Source: Betaproteobacteria bacterium
GTDB taxonomy: Bacteria > Pseudomonadota > Gammaproteobacteria > Burkholderiales > Burkholderiaceae_F
NCBI GenBank assembly: GCA_005882215.1
Contig: VBCK01000120.1
Coordinates: 1 to 46,819, forward strand
Reading direction: 5' to 3'
Length of the DNA stretch: 46,819 bases
The translations under genes were made by a program, and so were the position numbers. Shown one piece after another: positions 30,507 through 39,743 of this stretch (position 1 is the stretch's first letter; every line of letters starts with the position of its first letter). The notes beneath the pieces were generated by a model that was given only the letters and a program-made list of their open reading frames with translations, was not told the DNA's origin and made no database searches.

Positions 30507-32774
30507 TCAGCGGCCGGCGACGATCGGCTCGGTGGTCGCCGGCGCGCCCAGGTACAGGTACAGGCTCGAGTTGCCGTCGCGCGACCGGCCGTACGCCAGG
30601 TACAGCGGCCCGATCGGGCTGTCGAGCAGGAAAAACGCGGAGGCCGATTTCAGCGTCCCGGTCGGATTGCCGGGGACGATCGGTCGGCCCAGCCGCCCGG
30701 CCTCCAGCGACAGCCCGGCATACAGTCCGTTCAGAAACGGCAGCGGCGCGAGCTTGTAGCGGTAAATGGCGCGTGCAAACTGCAGCGACTGACCGTTCAG
30801 CGATCCGATCCGGTAGCCGGACTGCTGCAGGAACCCGCCCCACTGGAAAACATCGTAGCGCGGAAGATCGTTCGAGCCGAAGCGGCCTTTGAACGTCGCT
30901 CCCAGGTCGAGCGTGCTGTCGCCCAGCGAAGCGGCCACCGATCCGCTCGCGTCCCAGCGGCTGTAGGCGGATTCGCCGCCCAGCGCGACGCGCGAGGCGA
31001 ACAGGCCGGCCGACGCCTGAAAACCCGAGCGGGGCGCCACGACGCGGTCGTATTCATCGGCCTGCAGCCGCACGTGCCAGGCCCCGACGCCGACCCGATC
31101 CGGTCCCGGCGCGAGCGACCGCGGTCCTTCGTCGAGGCGCTGCCGGATCTGACCGATCTGTACGCCGGTGCGCAATTCGGCGGCGCGGCCCACGCGGCTT
31201 CCGACATCCACGCCGGTCAGGCCCTCGTACAGTACGTAACGGGCGACGCGCGGCCCGTTGGCAAACACGTCGTCGACGTCTCGATCGAGCTCCGCGTAGG
31301 GCGCCACAAAGAAAATCCGCTCGATGTCGAGCGGCTGGTACAGCTCGGTCGACAGCCGGTCCTGCCGGCCGAGCTGCAGGTCCGTGCGCCATTCCGCCCC
31401 CAGGGAATCGATCCAAGTGCGCCGGTAGGCGCCCAGCGCTTCGAAACGCGATTCGCCGCGAAGATCGTAGCCGCCCTCCAGCCCTAATTTGATGAAGTTC
31501 GGACCCCAGGATTTCTCGACCACGTCGATTGCCGCCACGCGGCGGCCTGCATCGTCGAGCAATCCGTACCCGACGCGCTCGAAGTCACCGCTCGCGTACA
31601 GGCGTCGTACATCGGCTTCCTGTCGCACCGGGTCGGGTTGCTGACCGGCCCGGGTCTTCAGTTCGGCGCGGACCACGTCCGGGTTCACGCGCTCCAGAGG
31701 CGGCAGGCGCACTTCTGCGATCGGGCGCGCGTCGACGCGCGCCACCGTGTGCCGGCGCGCGGTCAGCGCCACGTACTCGTCGGCCGGCAGCGAGAGCCTG
31801 GCCAACCGGTCGCTGACTGCGCGCGCTGCAGCCTCGCCCAACGGGATCGGCGCCGTCCAGTGATCGAAGTCGGCGGACGAGAAGTCGCCGAGCTCGGGTC
31901 GGATCAGGATGTCGTCCGGATGCAGCAGCTGCAGCGACCTCTTCTCGGACTGCTCGATCAGGATGTCGAAGATTCTGCGGCTCACGCCCAGCAAGGTGCC
32001 AAGCTCCTGCTCGGTCAGGCGCGGTGATCCCAGATCCACGACGATCGCTACGTCCGCGCCCATCGAACGCGCCACATCCAGGGGCAGGTTGTCCGTCAAC
32101 CCGCCGTCGATCAGGATGCGGCCGTCGAGCCGAACCGGCGCCAGGGCTACCGGCACCGACATGCTGGCACGCAGCGCCTGCCACAGCTCTCCCCGTGAAA
32201 GAACGACCGGCTCGCCGGTAACCAGGTCGGTGGCCACGGCGCGAAACGGGATCGGCAGCTCATCGAACTGCACGACATCCGACGAACGGATCAGCAGCCG
32301 CATCGTGGTCTCCAGCTGCTCGCCGGCGACCAGTCCCTTGGACACGCGCAGCCCCGCGTCGCGCAGCCCGAACTCGGGCCCGATGAAGTTGCGCTGCTCG
32401 TCGATCTTGGTGCGAATCGGAAGCTCGGAGCGGGGCGGCCGGTCCACGAACAGGGCTTCGGACGTCAACCCCGACACGATCTTCTCCATGTCGGCAGCGC
32501 TGATCCCGGTGGCGTAGGCCGCGCCAATCAACGCACCGATGCTGGTGCCCGCAATGCAATCGACCGGCACCCTGAGCTCTTCGAGCACCTTGATGACGCC
32601 GATGTGCGCGGTGCCGCGGGCGCCTCCACCGGCCAGCACGAGGCACACGCGCGGTCGAGCGGACGGCGCCGGAGCGGCGCCGGCAGCGGGCACGACTGTC
32701 GCCACGCACCCGATCGCCAGCGCGAGCCGGCAGACCGCGCTGGCCAGTACCCGCGGCGGCGTCAGCGGACTCAA
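30507..32774 (-). CDS. Patatin-like phospholipase, type Vd autotransporter (PlpD-like)
   Basis: Outer-membrane protein (755 residues) that combines a secreted lipase with its own transporter. A signal peptide (ALAIGCVATVVPAAGA/A) leads to a patatin domain (about 40-245) with oxyanion loop GGGARGTAHIG, nucleophile GTSIGAL and catalytic Asp in DGGLTDN. A POTRA-type region (about 340-425) and a C-terminal BamA/TpsB-like beta-barrel (about 430-755, ending YLYLGAPATTEPIVAGR) follow. No ATG fits; TTG 32774 overlaps the ABM gene stop as TTGA and gives a normal signal peptide. GTG 32843 would overlap more deeply. Confidence 0.88.
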   Translation of the reverse strand: MSPLTPPRVLASAVCRLALAIGCVATVVPAAGAAPAPSARPRVCLVLAGGGARGTAHIGVIKVLEELRVPVDCIAGTSIGALIGAAYATGISAADMEKIVSGLTSEALFVDRPPRSELPIRTKIDEQRNFIGPEFGLRDAGLRVSKGLVAGEQLETTMRLLIRSSDVVQFDELPIPFRAVATDLVTGEPVVLSRGELWQALRASMSVPVALAPVRLDGRILIDGGLTDNLPLDVARSMGADVAIVVDLGSPRLTEQELGTLLGVSRRIFDILIEQSEKRSLQLLHPDDILIRPELGDFSSADFDHWTAPIPLGEAAARAVSDRLARLSLPADEYVALTARRHTVARVDARPIAEVRLPPLERVNPDVVRAELKTRAGQQPDPVRQEADVRRLYASGDFERVGYGLLDDAGRRVAAIDVVEKSWGPNFIKLGLEGGYDLRGESRFEALGAYRRTWIDSLGAEWRTDLQLGRQDRLSTELYQPLDIERIFFVAPYAELDRDVDDVFANGPRVARYVLYEGLTGVDVGSRVGRAAELRTGVQIGQIRQRLDEGPRSLAPGPDRVGVGAWHVRLQADEYDRVVAPRSGFQASAGLFASRVALGGESAYSRWDASGSVAASLGDSTLDLGATFKGRFGSNDLPRYDVFQWGGFLQQSGYRIGSLNGQSLQFARAIYRYKLAPLPFLNGLYAGLSLEAGRLGRPIVPGNPTGTLKSASAFFLLDSPIGPLYLAYGRSRDGNSSLYLYLGAPATTEPIVAGR

Positions 32775-33115
32775 CGAGCTGGCCCGGGTCTGTCGTAGGC
32801 GCGCTCGACCCGGGCGACGCGCACTTCGTACTCCTGATACCACTCGCGCTGGCCACGTTGCTGCGCCAGCAGGTGCTCCGCCTGCGCCTTCCAGGCCGCG
32901 ATGGCCGCGGTCGATTCCCAGTAGCTGACGGTGATTCCGAGCCCGCCCGGATCGCGCACGCTCTCGACCCCGAGAAATCCCGGCTGCCTGGATGCCAGCT
33001 CGACCATCCGGTCGGACGTTTCGGCATAACCGCGATCCCCCTCGGTCCTGACCGACGTGAAGATCACCGCGTAGTAGGGCGGCCGTGGGGTTCGTGCCAA
33101 GCTGCTCGTGCTCAT
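32771..33115 (-). CDS. ABM-domain (antibiotic biosynthesis monooxygenase-like) protein
   Basis: Small ferredoxin-like-fold protein (114 residues) with the ABM pattern: YYAVIFTSVRTEGDRGYAETSDRMVELASRQPGFLGVES, then ITVSYWESTAAIAAWKAQAEHLLAQQRG and WYQEYEVRVARVER. Such proteins can be heme-degrading, quinol-oxidising or of unknown function; no decisive residue is seen. ATG 33115 is clear. It overlaps the patatin gene by four bases, an unexpected pairing. Confidence 0.8.
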   Translation of the reverse strand: MSTSSLARTPRPPYYAVIFTSVRTEGDRGYAETSDRMVELASRQPGFLGVESVRDPGGLGITVSYWESTAAIAAWKAQAEHLLAQQRGQREWYQEYEVRVARVERAYDRPGPAR

Positions 33116-33153
33116 CGCTTCACTCCGGTTCGTGCCGATTTCCGATCGGCGTT

Positions 33154-33951
33154 TCAATGGGTGCAATGTCGGGGCACGAGGATCTCCTCGGCGTGGCCGC
33201 GATCGAGCCCTTGCAAGTCCGCGTGCCCGAACAGCAGGTAGAAACCCGAGCCGCCATCGCCGACCACGCCAATCGTGTTCGTCTCGCGCTGCTGTGGTGT
33301 GTCTTCGGCCACGGCGGCCCGCTGAAACGGGGTCGGCTTCTGCAGCGCGGCCACATGGGCGATCCGATATGTATGGCCGAACAGCTCGAGGCTGGGGCGC
33401 ATCGCGCCTTCGCGCAGCCACTGGCCGATCGCATCGCGCACCTGCGGCCCGACGAAATCGATGTGGATGTGCAGCTGGTCCTGTGACCGGCCCCAACGCG
33501 AATTGATCGCCAGGCCGATCTCGTCGGAGCGCACGTCCGACCGGCCGGAGGCCGCGATCACGCGGTCGCGCGCGCCCCACGCGTCTTCGAAGTAATCGGG
33601 CTCGTCGTCCCGCAGCAACTCGGCGCTCTCCACTCCGATGCGCCGCGCAGTCGGGATCAACAGGTAGTGGGTAGCGCCGCAGATGTCCTTCAGCACGGCA
33701 TCGCCGCGAGCCCGATCGCAATACAGCGACGGCACCGGAGCCCACCCCTGGTTGCAGCCGGCGTCGACCAGCACCCACAAGGCATTGGAGTGCCCCGCCG
33801 GTGCAGCCGACCCGCACGCTTGCAGTGCGATGAAGGCGACGAACAGGCCGATGCAGGCGCCGAGCCTGCCGCTGGCGCCAGGGCTAGGGAATGCGGAGCT
33901 CAAAGCAAAACTGCCGCGAATCGGTTCACAGCAAACTTCGAGACACGGCAT
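33154..33951 (-). CDS. cdh: CDP-diacylglycerol diphosphatase (Cdh), lipoprotein-like
   Basis: Membrane-bound HIT-like hydrolase (265 residues) converting CDP-diacylglycerol to phosphatidate and CMP. Family marks are NALWVLVDAGCNQG, THYLLIPTARRIGVES, LAINSRWGRSQDQLHIHIDFV with the catalytic His-x-His, and GGSGFYLLFGHADLQGLDRGHAEEILV. The N-terminus has a hydrophobic stretch ending LQAC, a possible lipobox, where E. coli Cdh has an anchor helix. ATG 33951 is chosen over the TTG at 33993, which would overlap the TonB receptor gene. It lies close to patatin and phosphoesterase genes, hinting at phospholipid turnover. Confidence 0.85.
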   Translation of the reverse strand: MPCLEVCCEPIRGSFALSSAFPSPGASGRLGACIGLFVAFIALQACGSAAPAGHSNALWVLVDAGCNQGWAPVPSLYCDRARGDAVLKDICGATHYLLIPTARRIGVESAELLRDDEPDYFEDAWGARDRVIAASGRSDVRSDEIGLAINSRWGRSQDQLHIHIDFVGPQVRDAIGQWLREGAMRPSLELFGHTYRIAHVAALQKPTPFQRAAVAEDTPQQRETNTIGVVGDGGSGFYLLFGHADLQGLDRGHAEEILVPRHCTH

Positions 33952-33970
33952 GCTATCAGCAGCGCCACCC

Positions 33971-36256
33971 TCAACGGTCCTGGTCCGTTGCAAAACTGAG
34001 GATCAGCCAGATTCCACGCGGCGCCGCCACCGAGCGGAACTGCTCGGCCGGCCAGGTCGCGGGGTTGCTGTTGTAGCTGCGGCCCGGCCCCGAAAACGCG
34101 TTACGGCTCAGCTGACCGTAGTTCGAGTAGGTCCTATCGAACAGGTTGTCCACGCGCAATGCCACCTCCCATCGCGGTGCCGGCCGGTAGCGCCCTTCCA
34201 GGCTGAAGACAAAAAACCCGGGCACCGGTCCGTTCACGTCACGGTTGTTTTCGTCGCCGCGCGCGAACACGCCCGACTGCCCGCTGGCCTGCGCCCCCAG
34301 CGTCCACGCTGGATCCAATTCGGTGCTGAGCGCGAATTTCAGGATGTGGCGCGGAATGCCGGGGATCCGGTCGCCCGCAGTCACGGCGATGTCGGTGCAG
34401 GAGGCGCACGTCAACGGCGCCGCCGTCGAGTTGGCCGAGCTGTTCAGAACGAGCCGCGTGCGATAGGTGGCGTCGATCAGGCTGTACTGGGCACCCAGTG
34501 TCCATGCACCCGCACGCAGGTCCAAGCCGCTTTCGATGCCGCGCCGGCGTGTCTTGCCGACATTGCGGAAAAAGCCCGCGCTGATCGCCCCGCCCTGGCT
34601 GCTGATGAACTGGATGTCATCGTTCAGCTCGGTGTCGAAGCCGGACACGCGCCACTTCAGCCCGTTGGTGTGACCACGGACCCCCAGCTCGTAGGTGCGC
34701 GAGATCACCGGCTTCAGCTCCGGGTCGCTGGCGAAAGCGTTTGGCAGGCTGCACGGGGCGTTCGGGTCGGCGCAGGTCAGCTCGACCGCCGTCGGCGCAC
34801 GCATGCCCTCGTTGTAGGCCGCGTAGGCGGTGAGCGTGGACCAGGGATTGAACGTAAGCCCGCTGGCCGGATTGAAACGCGTGTAGGCGTGGTGGCCGTT
34901 CAAGGCGGTGCCGAGCTGATCCTTCAGGTCGATCGTGGCGCGATTGAATCGTCCCGACACGGTCCAGTAGGTGCGCGGATCGAGCGCCCAGGTGTCGGTC
35001 CCATACAGTCCCTCGTAGGTGCTGGTCGATTTCAGGCTCGTGACCAGCACGGCGGCAAGCGTGGAGACCGTTCCGCGCTCGCTGCTGACCAGCGCATCCT
35101 GGTTCGATTGCGTGAAATCGACGTCCCCGCGGTCGACACTGGCGCCAACCGCCAGCGTGTTCTTGTGCCCGGCCACGTCCCCCAGGTAAGTCAGCTGGAT
35201 CGAGCCGCCCGGCCGGCGCTCGCCGATGCCGTTCAGTGCGTTGCTGGCGGGGTAGTCGCCGGGCGCGGGCGGCGGCACGAAGTTGCCGTTCATGTTGCTG
35301 TTGAAAACGGTGGTCGACACGAAGCGGTAATACGCATCGGCCCCCAGCAGCAGATGCTCGGACAGGTAATGGCTGCCCTTCAGGTTGAACAGCGCAAGCC
35401 GGTTGGTCTGGATGTCCGGCCAGGAATAGTCCTGAGAGGGCGTATCCAGCCAGGAACGGGGCAGCGTCTGCGAGCCCTGCAGCCGGTTGTCGGCGAACGC
35501 GAAGCTCAGGTCCAGGTCGGTGGTCGCGTCCTGGTAGCCGGTCTTCGCGAAGGCCTGCTGCACCCGGCTCGTACTGCGGTCGGACCAGCCGCGCTGCTCG
35601 AACAAAGTCCCGGCCAGGAAGTAGTCGACGGTGCGACCGTGGCCTCCGGTCTCGAACTCGGCCGAGCGCCGTCCGAAAGAGCCCGCGGTCACATCGACCG
35701 ATGTTCCCGGGAACTCGAATCCGCTCTTCGTCGTCACGGCCACCGCGCCACCGAGCGAGTTCAGCCCGAACACCGGGTTGGAGCCCGGGATCACGGTGAT
35801 GTGGGCGATCGCGTTGCGCGCGATCAGGTCCCAGTCGACCGTGTCGCCCAGCGCCGCGTTGGCGCGCACGCCGTCGACGAACACCGACAGACCCTGCGGG
35901 GTGCCGAGCACCGGGGAGGCGGTGAAGCCCCGGAAATTCAGGTCGGTCTGAAACGGGTTGCCCTGGGTGTCGTTGACACTGGCGCTGCCCAGCGCGCGAT
36001 TCAGCGCTCCGGCCGCGTCGACCGCGCGCGATCCGCTGACCTGGTCGGCTGAAATCGTCTGCACATTGGCCGGAACCTGCTCGGGAGGCAGGCCGATGCC
36101 CGGCAACGGCGTGGTCCCGATCACCTCGATGCGTGGCAGGTCGAGCTGCGTTGCCGGGTTTTCCTGGCCCTGCACCGGCGCCCCGACGATGAGCACGACA
36201 AAAAACGCCGCCACGGCCCCACGAGGGCGTGGGCCGCGCGCCTCAGACCAACCCAT
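33971..36256 (-). CDS. TonB-dependent outer-membrane receptor
   Basis: Ligand-gated beta-barrel (761 residues). A signal peptide (AFFVVLIVGAPVQG/QE) precedes a TonB-box-like IEVIGTTPL. A plug domain follows (QTISADQVSGSRAVDAAGALNRAL, FRGFTASPVLGTPQGLSVFVDGVRAN, ITVIPGSNPVFGLNSLGGAVAVTTK), then a long barrel. The C-terminal VALRVDNLFDRTYSNYG is the family signature and the protein ends GIWLILSFATDQDR. ATG 36256 has AGGAGG four bases upstream. No adjacent transporter reveals the ligand. The two Cys pairs in CADPNAPC and CASC lie in predicted loops. Confidence 0.9.
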   Translation of the reverse strand: MGWSEARGPRPRGAVAAFFVVLIVGAPVQGQENPATQLDLPRIEVIGTTPLPGIGLPPEQVPANVQTISADQVSGSRAVDAAGALNRALGSASVNDTQGNPFQTDLNFRGFTASPVLGTPQGLSVFVDGVRANAALGDTVDWDLIARNAIAHITVIPGSNPVFGLNSLGGAVAVTTKSGFEFPGTSVDVTAGSFGRRSAEFETGGHGRTVDYFLAGTLFEQRGWSDRSTSRVQQAFAKTGYQDATTDLDLSFAFADNRLQGSQTLPRSWLDTPSQDYSWPDIQTNRLALFNLKGSHYLSEHLLLGADAYYRFVSTTVFNSNMNGNFVPPPAPGDYPASNALNGIGERRPGGSIQLTYLGDVAGHKNTLAVGASVDRGDVDFTQSNQDALVSSERGTVSTLAAVLVTSLKSTSTYEGLYGTDTWALDPRTYWTVSGRFNRATIDLKDQLGTALNGHHAYTRFNPASGLTFNPWSTLTAYAAYNEGMRAPTAVELTCADPNAPCSLPNAFASDPELKPVISRTYELGVRGHTNGLKWRVSGFDTELNDDIQFISSQGGAISAGFFRNVGKTRRRGIESGLDLRAGAWTLGAQYSLIDATYRTRLVLNSSANSTAAPLTCASCTDIAVTAGDRIPGIPRHILKFALSTELDPAWTLGAQASGQSGVFARGDENNRDVNGPVPGFFVFSLEGRYRPAPRWEVALRVDNLFDRTYSNYGQLSRNAFSGPGRSYNSNPATWPAEQFRSVAAPRGIWLILSFATDQDR

Positions 36257-36504
36257 GCCCCCTCCTGTTTCGGCGCGCGGATTCTTAGGTCCGGCCAATG
36301 GTGCAGCCAGCAAGTCCTGCAAATACAAGGTTGCGAAGGATAGGGCAAGAATGGTGCATGGCTCGCTGCAGCGCAAGATGAAGGCGTTGCCGATTTGCTG
36401 TCTTATTCCAGCCCTGCGCGACATACTATCGGGTCGACGGCCGGGCTTGCCGGCGCTGCGACACAACAAGCAAGTCCGCGAGCACGAATGAGGAGGAACT
36501 CGCA
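36257..36504. promoter_or_regulatory. Divergent region between TonB receptor and ABC operon
   Basis: 248 bases with no gene, AT-richer than its flanks, so promoters for both directions should lie here. A CATACTAT stretch at 36422-36429 could be a -10 for the ABC operon, but no -35 fits at 16-18 bases. GAGGAGGAA at 36490-36498 is the strong ribosome-binding site of the binding-protein gene. Confidence 0.4.
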
Positions 36505-37764
36505 ATGAGCGAAGCAACCGAATCGGCCGCCACCGGCCGTCGCACCGTTCTGCGCGCCGCGCTTGCGGTCGGTGCCGCAAACCTGGCGCCGCCGTTCATC
36601 CTGTCCGCGCGTGGCGAGCAGCCCGTGCTGATCGGGCTCGACAACCCACTGACAGGCACCTATGCCGCTGTGGGCAAGAACGAGCTGACCGGCTGCGAGC
36701 TGGCCATCAGCCAGATCAATGCCAAGGGCGGAATCCTGGGCCGGCCGGTGGAACTGCGGGTGGAGGATTCCACCAGCGGCGACGCCGGCACCGCAGTACA
36801 GAAGGCGCGCAAGCTGATCGAGCGCGACAAGGTCGATTTTCTGCTGGGCAACGTCAACTCGGCGCTCGCGCTCGCGATGGCCCAGGTCAGCAACGAGAAG
36901 GGCATATTGCACATCGTGCCGGGCGGGCACACCGATGCGATCACCGGCGCCACCTGCCACTGGAACGTGTTCCGCGTGTGCAACGCGACCCAGATGGAGG
37001 CGAACGCGGCCGCGCAGCAGCTGGTCGAAAAGGCCGGCCGCAAGTGGTACTACATCACGCCCGACTACGCGTTCGGTCACACGCTGCAGGCCGCGCTGGA
37101 GAAGGCCGCCGACCGGGTGGGCGCCACCAAAGCCGGCGCCGACCTGTCGCCGCTGGGCACCACCGATTTTTCCTCGTACCTGATCAAGGCGCAGGCGGCC
37201 AAGCCCGATGTGATCCTGTTCCTCGTGCAGGGCGACGACATGATCAACGCGCTGAAGCAGGCGGTGCAATTCGGGCTGGACAAGCGCCTGCACCTGGCCG
37301 GTGCCCAGCAGGAGCTCGAGTCGCTCGAAGGGCTGCCGCCCGAGGCCCGGATCGGCGCCTGGGTGTTCGAGTGGTACTGGAAGCAGCCGGGCGTTCCGCA
37401 CGTAGCCGAGTTCGTCGAAGCGATCCGGAAAAAGACCGGCAAGGTTCCGACCGCACGCACCTGGTTCGGTTTCGTGTCGACCTGGAGTTGCGCACTCGCC
37501 GCCGCAGGCGCCAAGTCGCTCGATGCGGTGAAGATGGCCAAAGCGCTGGGCGGAATGAAGCTGCCGCCCGAAGTCGGATTGACGCCGGACCCGGCGTTCT
37601 ATCGGGCCGAGGATCACCAGCTGATCGCATCGCTGTACATCGGCAACGCGCAGGCGGGCGGCGCCGATCCCGAGGATCTGTTCAACGTGAGCCACGTGAT
37701 GCGAGGGATCGATGCCGCGGGCCGCGTCGAGGACAGCCCCTGCAAACTGGTCTGGCCGAGTTGA
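36505..37764 (+). CDS. ABC transporter substrate-binding protein (LivK/UrtA-like)
   Basis: Periplasmic type I binding protein (419 residues). The N-terminus has a twin-arginine-type signal (GRRTVLRAALAVGAANLAPPFILSA). The mature part begins PVLIGLDNPLTGTYAAVGKNELTG and has FLLGNVNSALALAMAQVSNEKG, HWNVFRVCNATQMEANAAA and YITPDYAFGHTLQAALEKAA, as in Leu/Ile/Val and urea or amide binding proteins. Ligand specificity is not determined. It heads a five-gene importer operon, separated from livH by a hairpin repeat. Confidence 0.88.
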   Translation: MSEATESAATGRRTVLRAALAVGAANLAPPFILSARGEQPVLIGLDNPLTGTYAAVGKNELTGCELAISQINAKGGILGRPVELRVEDSTSGDAGTAVQKARKLIERDKVDFLLGNVNSALALAMAQVSNEKGILHIVPGGHTDAITGATCHWNVFRVCNATQMEANAAAQQLVEKAGRKWYYITPDYAFGHTLQAALEKAADRVGATKAGADLSPLGTTDFSSYLIKAQAAKPDVILFLVQGDDMINALKQAVQFGLDKRLHLAGAQQELESLEGLPPEARIGAWVFEWYWKQPGVPHVAEFVEAIRKKTGKVPTARTWFGFVSTWSCALAAAGAKSLDAVKMAKALGGMKLPPEVGLTPDPAFYRAEDHQLIASLYIGNAQAGGADPEDLFNVSHVMRGIDAAGRVEDSPCKLVWPS

Positions 37765-37766
37765 AA

Positions 37767-37869
37767 CCTCACCCCCTCCCCTCTCCCACTCACGTGGGAG
37801 AGGGGCGATCGGGCGCGCCTGGGCATAGCACCCCTCGCCTGCGAAGCGGCAGAGGGGCCGGGGGTGAGG
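37767..37869 (+). repeat. Large nested hairpin repeat between binding protein and livH
   Basis: An outer 10-base stem CCTCACCCCC (37767-37776) pairs with GGGGGTGAGG (37860-37869). Inside is a perfect 12-base stem, CCCCTCTCCCAC and GTGGGAGAGGGG (37778-37805), with a TCAC loop. A weaker arm, CCCCTCGCC..GGCAGAGGGG, follows. Its left boundary resembles DNA at 10656 before mshP. It lies three bases after the binding-protein stop and may protect that message, so that the binding protein is made in excess over the permeases. Confidence 0.85.
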
Positions 37870-37885
37870 GCTGGATGAGCATCAG

Positions 37886-38755
37886 ATGACCCAGCTGATC
37901 CTGTTCAACATCTTCAACGGCCTGATCGTCGGCGCGTTCTACGCGTTGATGGCGCTCGGGCTCTCGCTGATCCTGAACCTGAGCGGCGTGATCAACTTCG
38001 CGCACGGCGGCTTCCTGGCCCTGGGGGCCTACCTCGCCTACTCGCTGATGCCGCTGGTGGGCTTCTGGGGCGCGCTGGTGGTGGCGCCGTTGCTGACGGC
38101 CGCGCTGGGCCTTGCGATCGAGCGGCTGCTGATCCGACGGGTCTACGGCCGCGACCCGCTGTACAGCCTGTTGCTGACGTTCGGGCTGGCTTACATCCTG
38201 GAGGATCTCGCGCGCTATATCTGGGGCCCGCAAAGCCTGCCGTATCCGATTCCGGCCGCGCTGGCGCGCCCTCTCAGTACCCAGTTCTTCTTCCTGACCG
38301 GCTATCGCCTGTTCATGGTCGCCCTGGTCGCGTTGACGGTGGCGGCCTTGTTCGTCGTGCTGGGCCGAACCCGGCTGGGTATGCGCATTCGCGCCGGAAC
38401 GCTGGACCTCGAGACCGTCTCGGCGCTGGGCGTGAACGTGCGCGTGCTGCGCAACCTGAACTTCGGCCTCGGCATCTACCTGGCCGGCTTGGCCGGCGTG
38501 CTGGCAGCCGGCATGCTGGGCCTGCAGCCGACCATCGGCACGTCGCTGATCATGCCGAGCTTCGTCGCGATCATCGTGGGCGGGCTAGGGAGCCTGCCCG
38601 GCACCCTGTTCGGCGGCCTGCTGATCGGGGTGGCGCAGGGGTTGGCCACCGTGTTCATGCCGTCGGCCAGCGAAGCGATCATCTACGTGATGATGGGCCT
38701 GGTGCTGCTGATGCGCCCGCGCGGACTGCTCGGTGAGGAAGGACGGCTGAAGTGA
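37886..38755 (+). CDS. livH: Branched-chain amino acid-type ABC permease LivH
   Basis: Inner-membrane permease (289 residues) with about eight spans. Family motifs are NIFNGLIVGAFYALMALGLSLILNLSGVINFAHGGFLALGAYLA, RRVYGRDPLYSLLLTFGLAYILED, MRIRAGTLDLETVSALGVNV and GLGSLPGTLFGGLLIGVAQGL. It ends with MRPRGLLGEEGRLK. The stop overlaps the livM start. It pairs with LivM to form the membrane channel. Confidence 0.92.
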   Translation: MTQLILFNIFNGLIVGAFYALMALGLSLILNLSGVINFAHGGFLALGAYLAYSLMPLVGFWGALVVAPLLTAALGLAIERLLIRRVYGRDPLYSLLLTFGLAYILEDLARYIWGPQSLPYPIPAALARPLSTQFFFLTGYRLFMVALVALTVAALFVVLGRTRLGMRIRAGTLDLETVSALGVNVRVLRNLNFGLGIYLAGLAGVLAAGMLGLQPTIGTSLIMPSFVAIIVGGLGSLPGTLFGGLLIGVAQGLATVFMPSASEAIIYVMMGLVLLMRPRGLLGEEGRLK

Positions 38756-39702
38756 CGCAGGCGCAGCGGGTGGGCGCAACCGCGCTGCTGTGGCTTGTGC
38801 TGCTGACGATGCCGTTCTGGATCGGCGCGGTCGGAGGCTATACGGAGCTCGCCAGCCGGGTCGTCGTGATGGCCTTGGCGGCGACGGCGCTGAATTTCCT
38901 GCTCGGCTACACCGGCACGCTTTCGTTTGGCCATGCCGCCTACTTCGGGCTGGCCGCCTACGGAGCCGGTATGACGCTGAAATACGTGGCGCCGAGCACG
39001 GGCCTGGGGATGCTGATCGGGGTGGCCGTGGGCACGCTGGCGGCGGCCGCCATCGGAGCGCTGATCGTGCGGCTGCGCGGGGTGTATTTCGCGATGGTGA
39101 CAATCGCCTTCGGCCAGGTGTTCTACTTCATCGCCTTTCGCTGGAATACGGTCACCGGCGGCGACGACGGGCTCACCGGCTGGCGGCGCCTGCCGCTCGA
39201 ACTGGCTGGAATCCGCCTCGACATCCAGAACCACGACACCGCGTTCTACTACCTGGCGCTGGCGTGCTTCGCACTGTCGGCGGGCGCAATGGCGCTCCTG
39301 CTGAGCTCGCCGTTCGGCCGCACCTTGCACGCGATCCGGGAGAACGAGCGCCGGGCGCGCTTCCTGGGCATCGCGGTGGAGCGCCACCTGTGGCTGTCGT
39401 TCGTGATCTCCTGCGCGTTCGTGAGCCTGGCCGGCACGCTGTACGCGCTGCTGAACAATTTCACCGATCCGCGCGCGCTGCGCTGGGACATGTCGGGCAA
39501 CTTCGTGATCATGGCCGTGCTGGGCGGCATGCGCTCCTTCTGGGGACCGCTGGTCGGGGCGGCCGTGTTCGTCGTGCTGCAGGACTACGTCTCGAGCCAC
39601 ACCGAGAACTGGATGTCCGTGGTCGGATTGATCTTCGTGCTGGTCGTGCTGTTCTTCCCGCGCGGAGTCTTGGGCCTGGTGCAGCGCAGGGGTGAGCAAT
39701 GA
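38752..39702 (+). CDS. livM: Branched-chain amino acid-type ABC permease LivM
   Basis: Second permease (316 residues). GYTGTLSFGHAAYFGLAAYGAGM, RGVYFAMVTIAFGQVFYF, TGGDDGLTGWRRLPL and RTLHAIRENERRARFLGI are the family signatures, and the C-terminus is FFPRGVLGLVQRR. GTG at 38752 overlaps the livH stop as GTGA. Unlike many LivM proteins it has no ATPase fused to it; the ATPase follows as a separate gene. Confidence 0.92.
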   Translation: MTQAQRVGATALLWLVLLTMPFWIGAVGGYTELASRVVVMALAATALNFLLGYTGTLSFGHAAYFGLAAYGAGMTLKYVAPSTGLGMLIGVAVGTLAAAAIGALIVRLRGVYFAMVTIAFGQVFYFIAFRWNTVTGGDDGLTGWRRLPLELAGIRLDIQNHDTAFYYLALACFALSAGAMALLLSSPFGRTLHAIRENERRARFLGIAVERHLWLSFVISCAFVSLAGTLYALLNNFTDPRALRWDMSGNFVIMAVLGGMRSFWGPLVGAAVFVVLQDYVSSHTENWMSVVGLIFVLVVLFFPRGVLGLVQRRGEQ

Positions 39703-39743
39703 GCTCGATGTGGCTCCCCTTCATGATCTTTTCTACCTGACCC

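Noticed and set aside
36401..36429. Sigma-70 promoter before the ABC operon with CATACTAT as -10
   Set aside because: The only TTG-like -35 (TTGCTG at 36395-36400) is 23 bases away, too far for a standard spacing.
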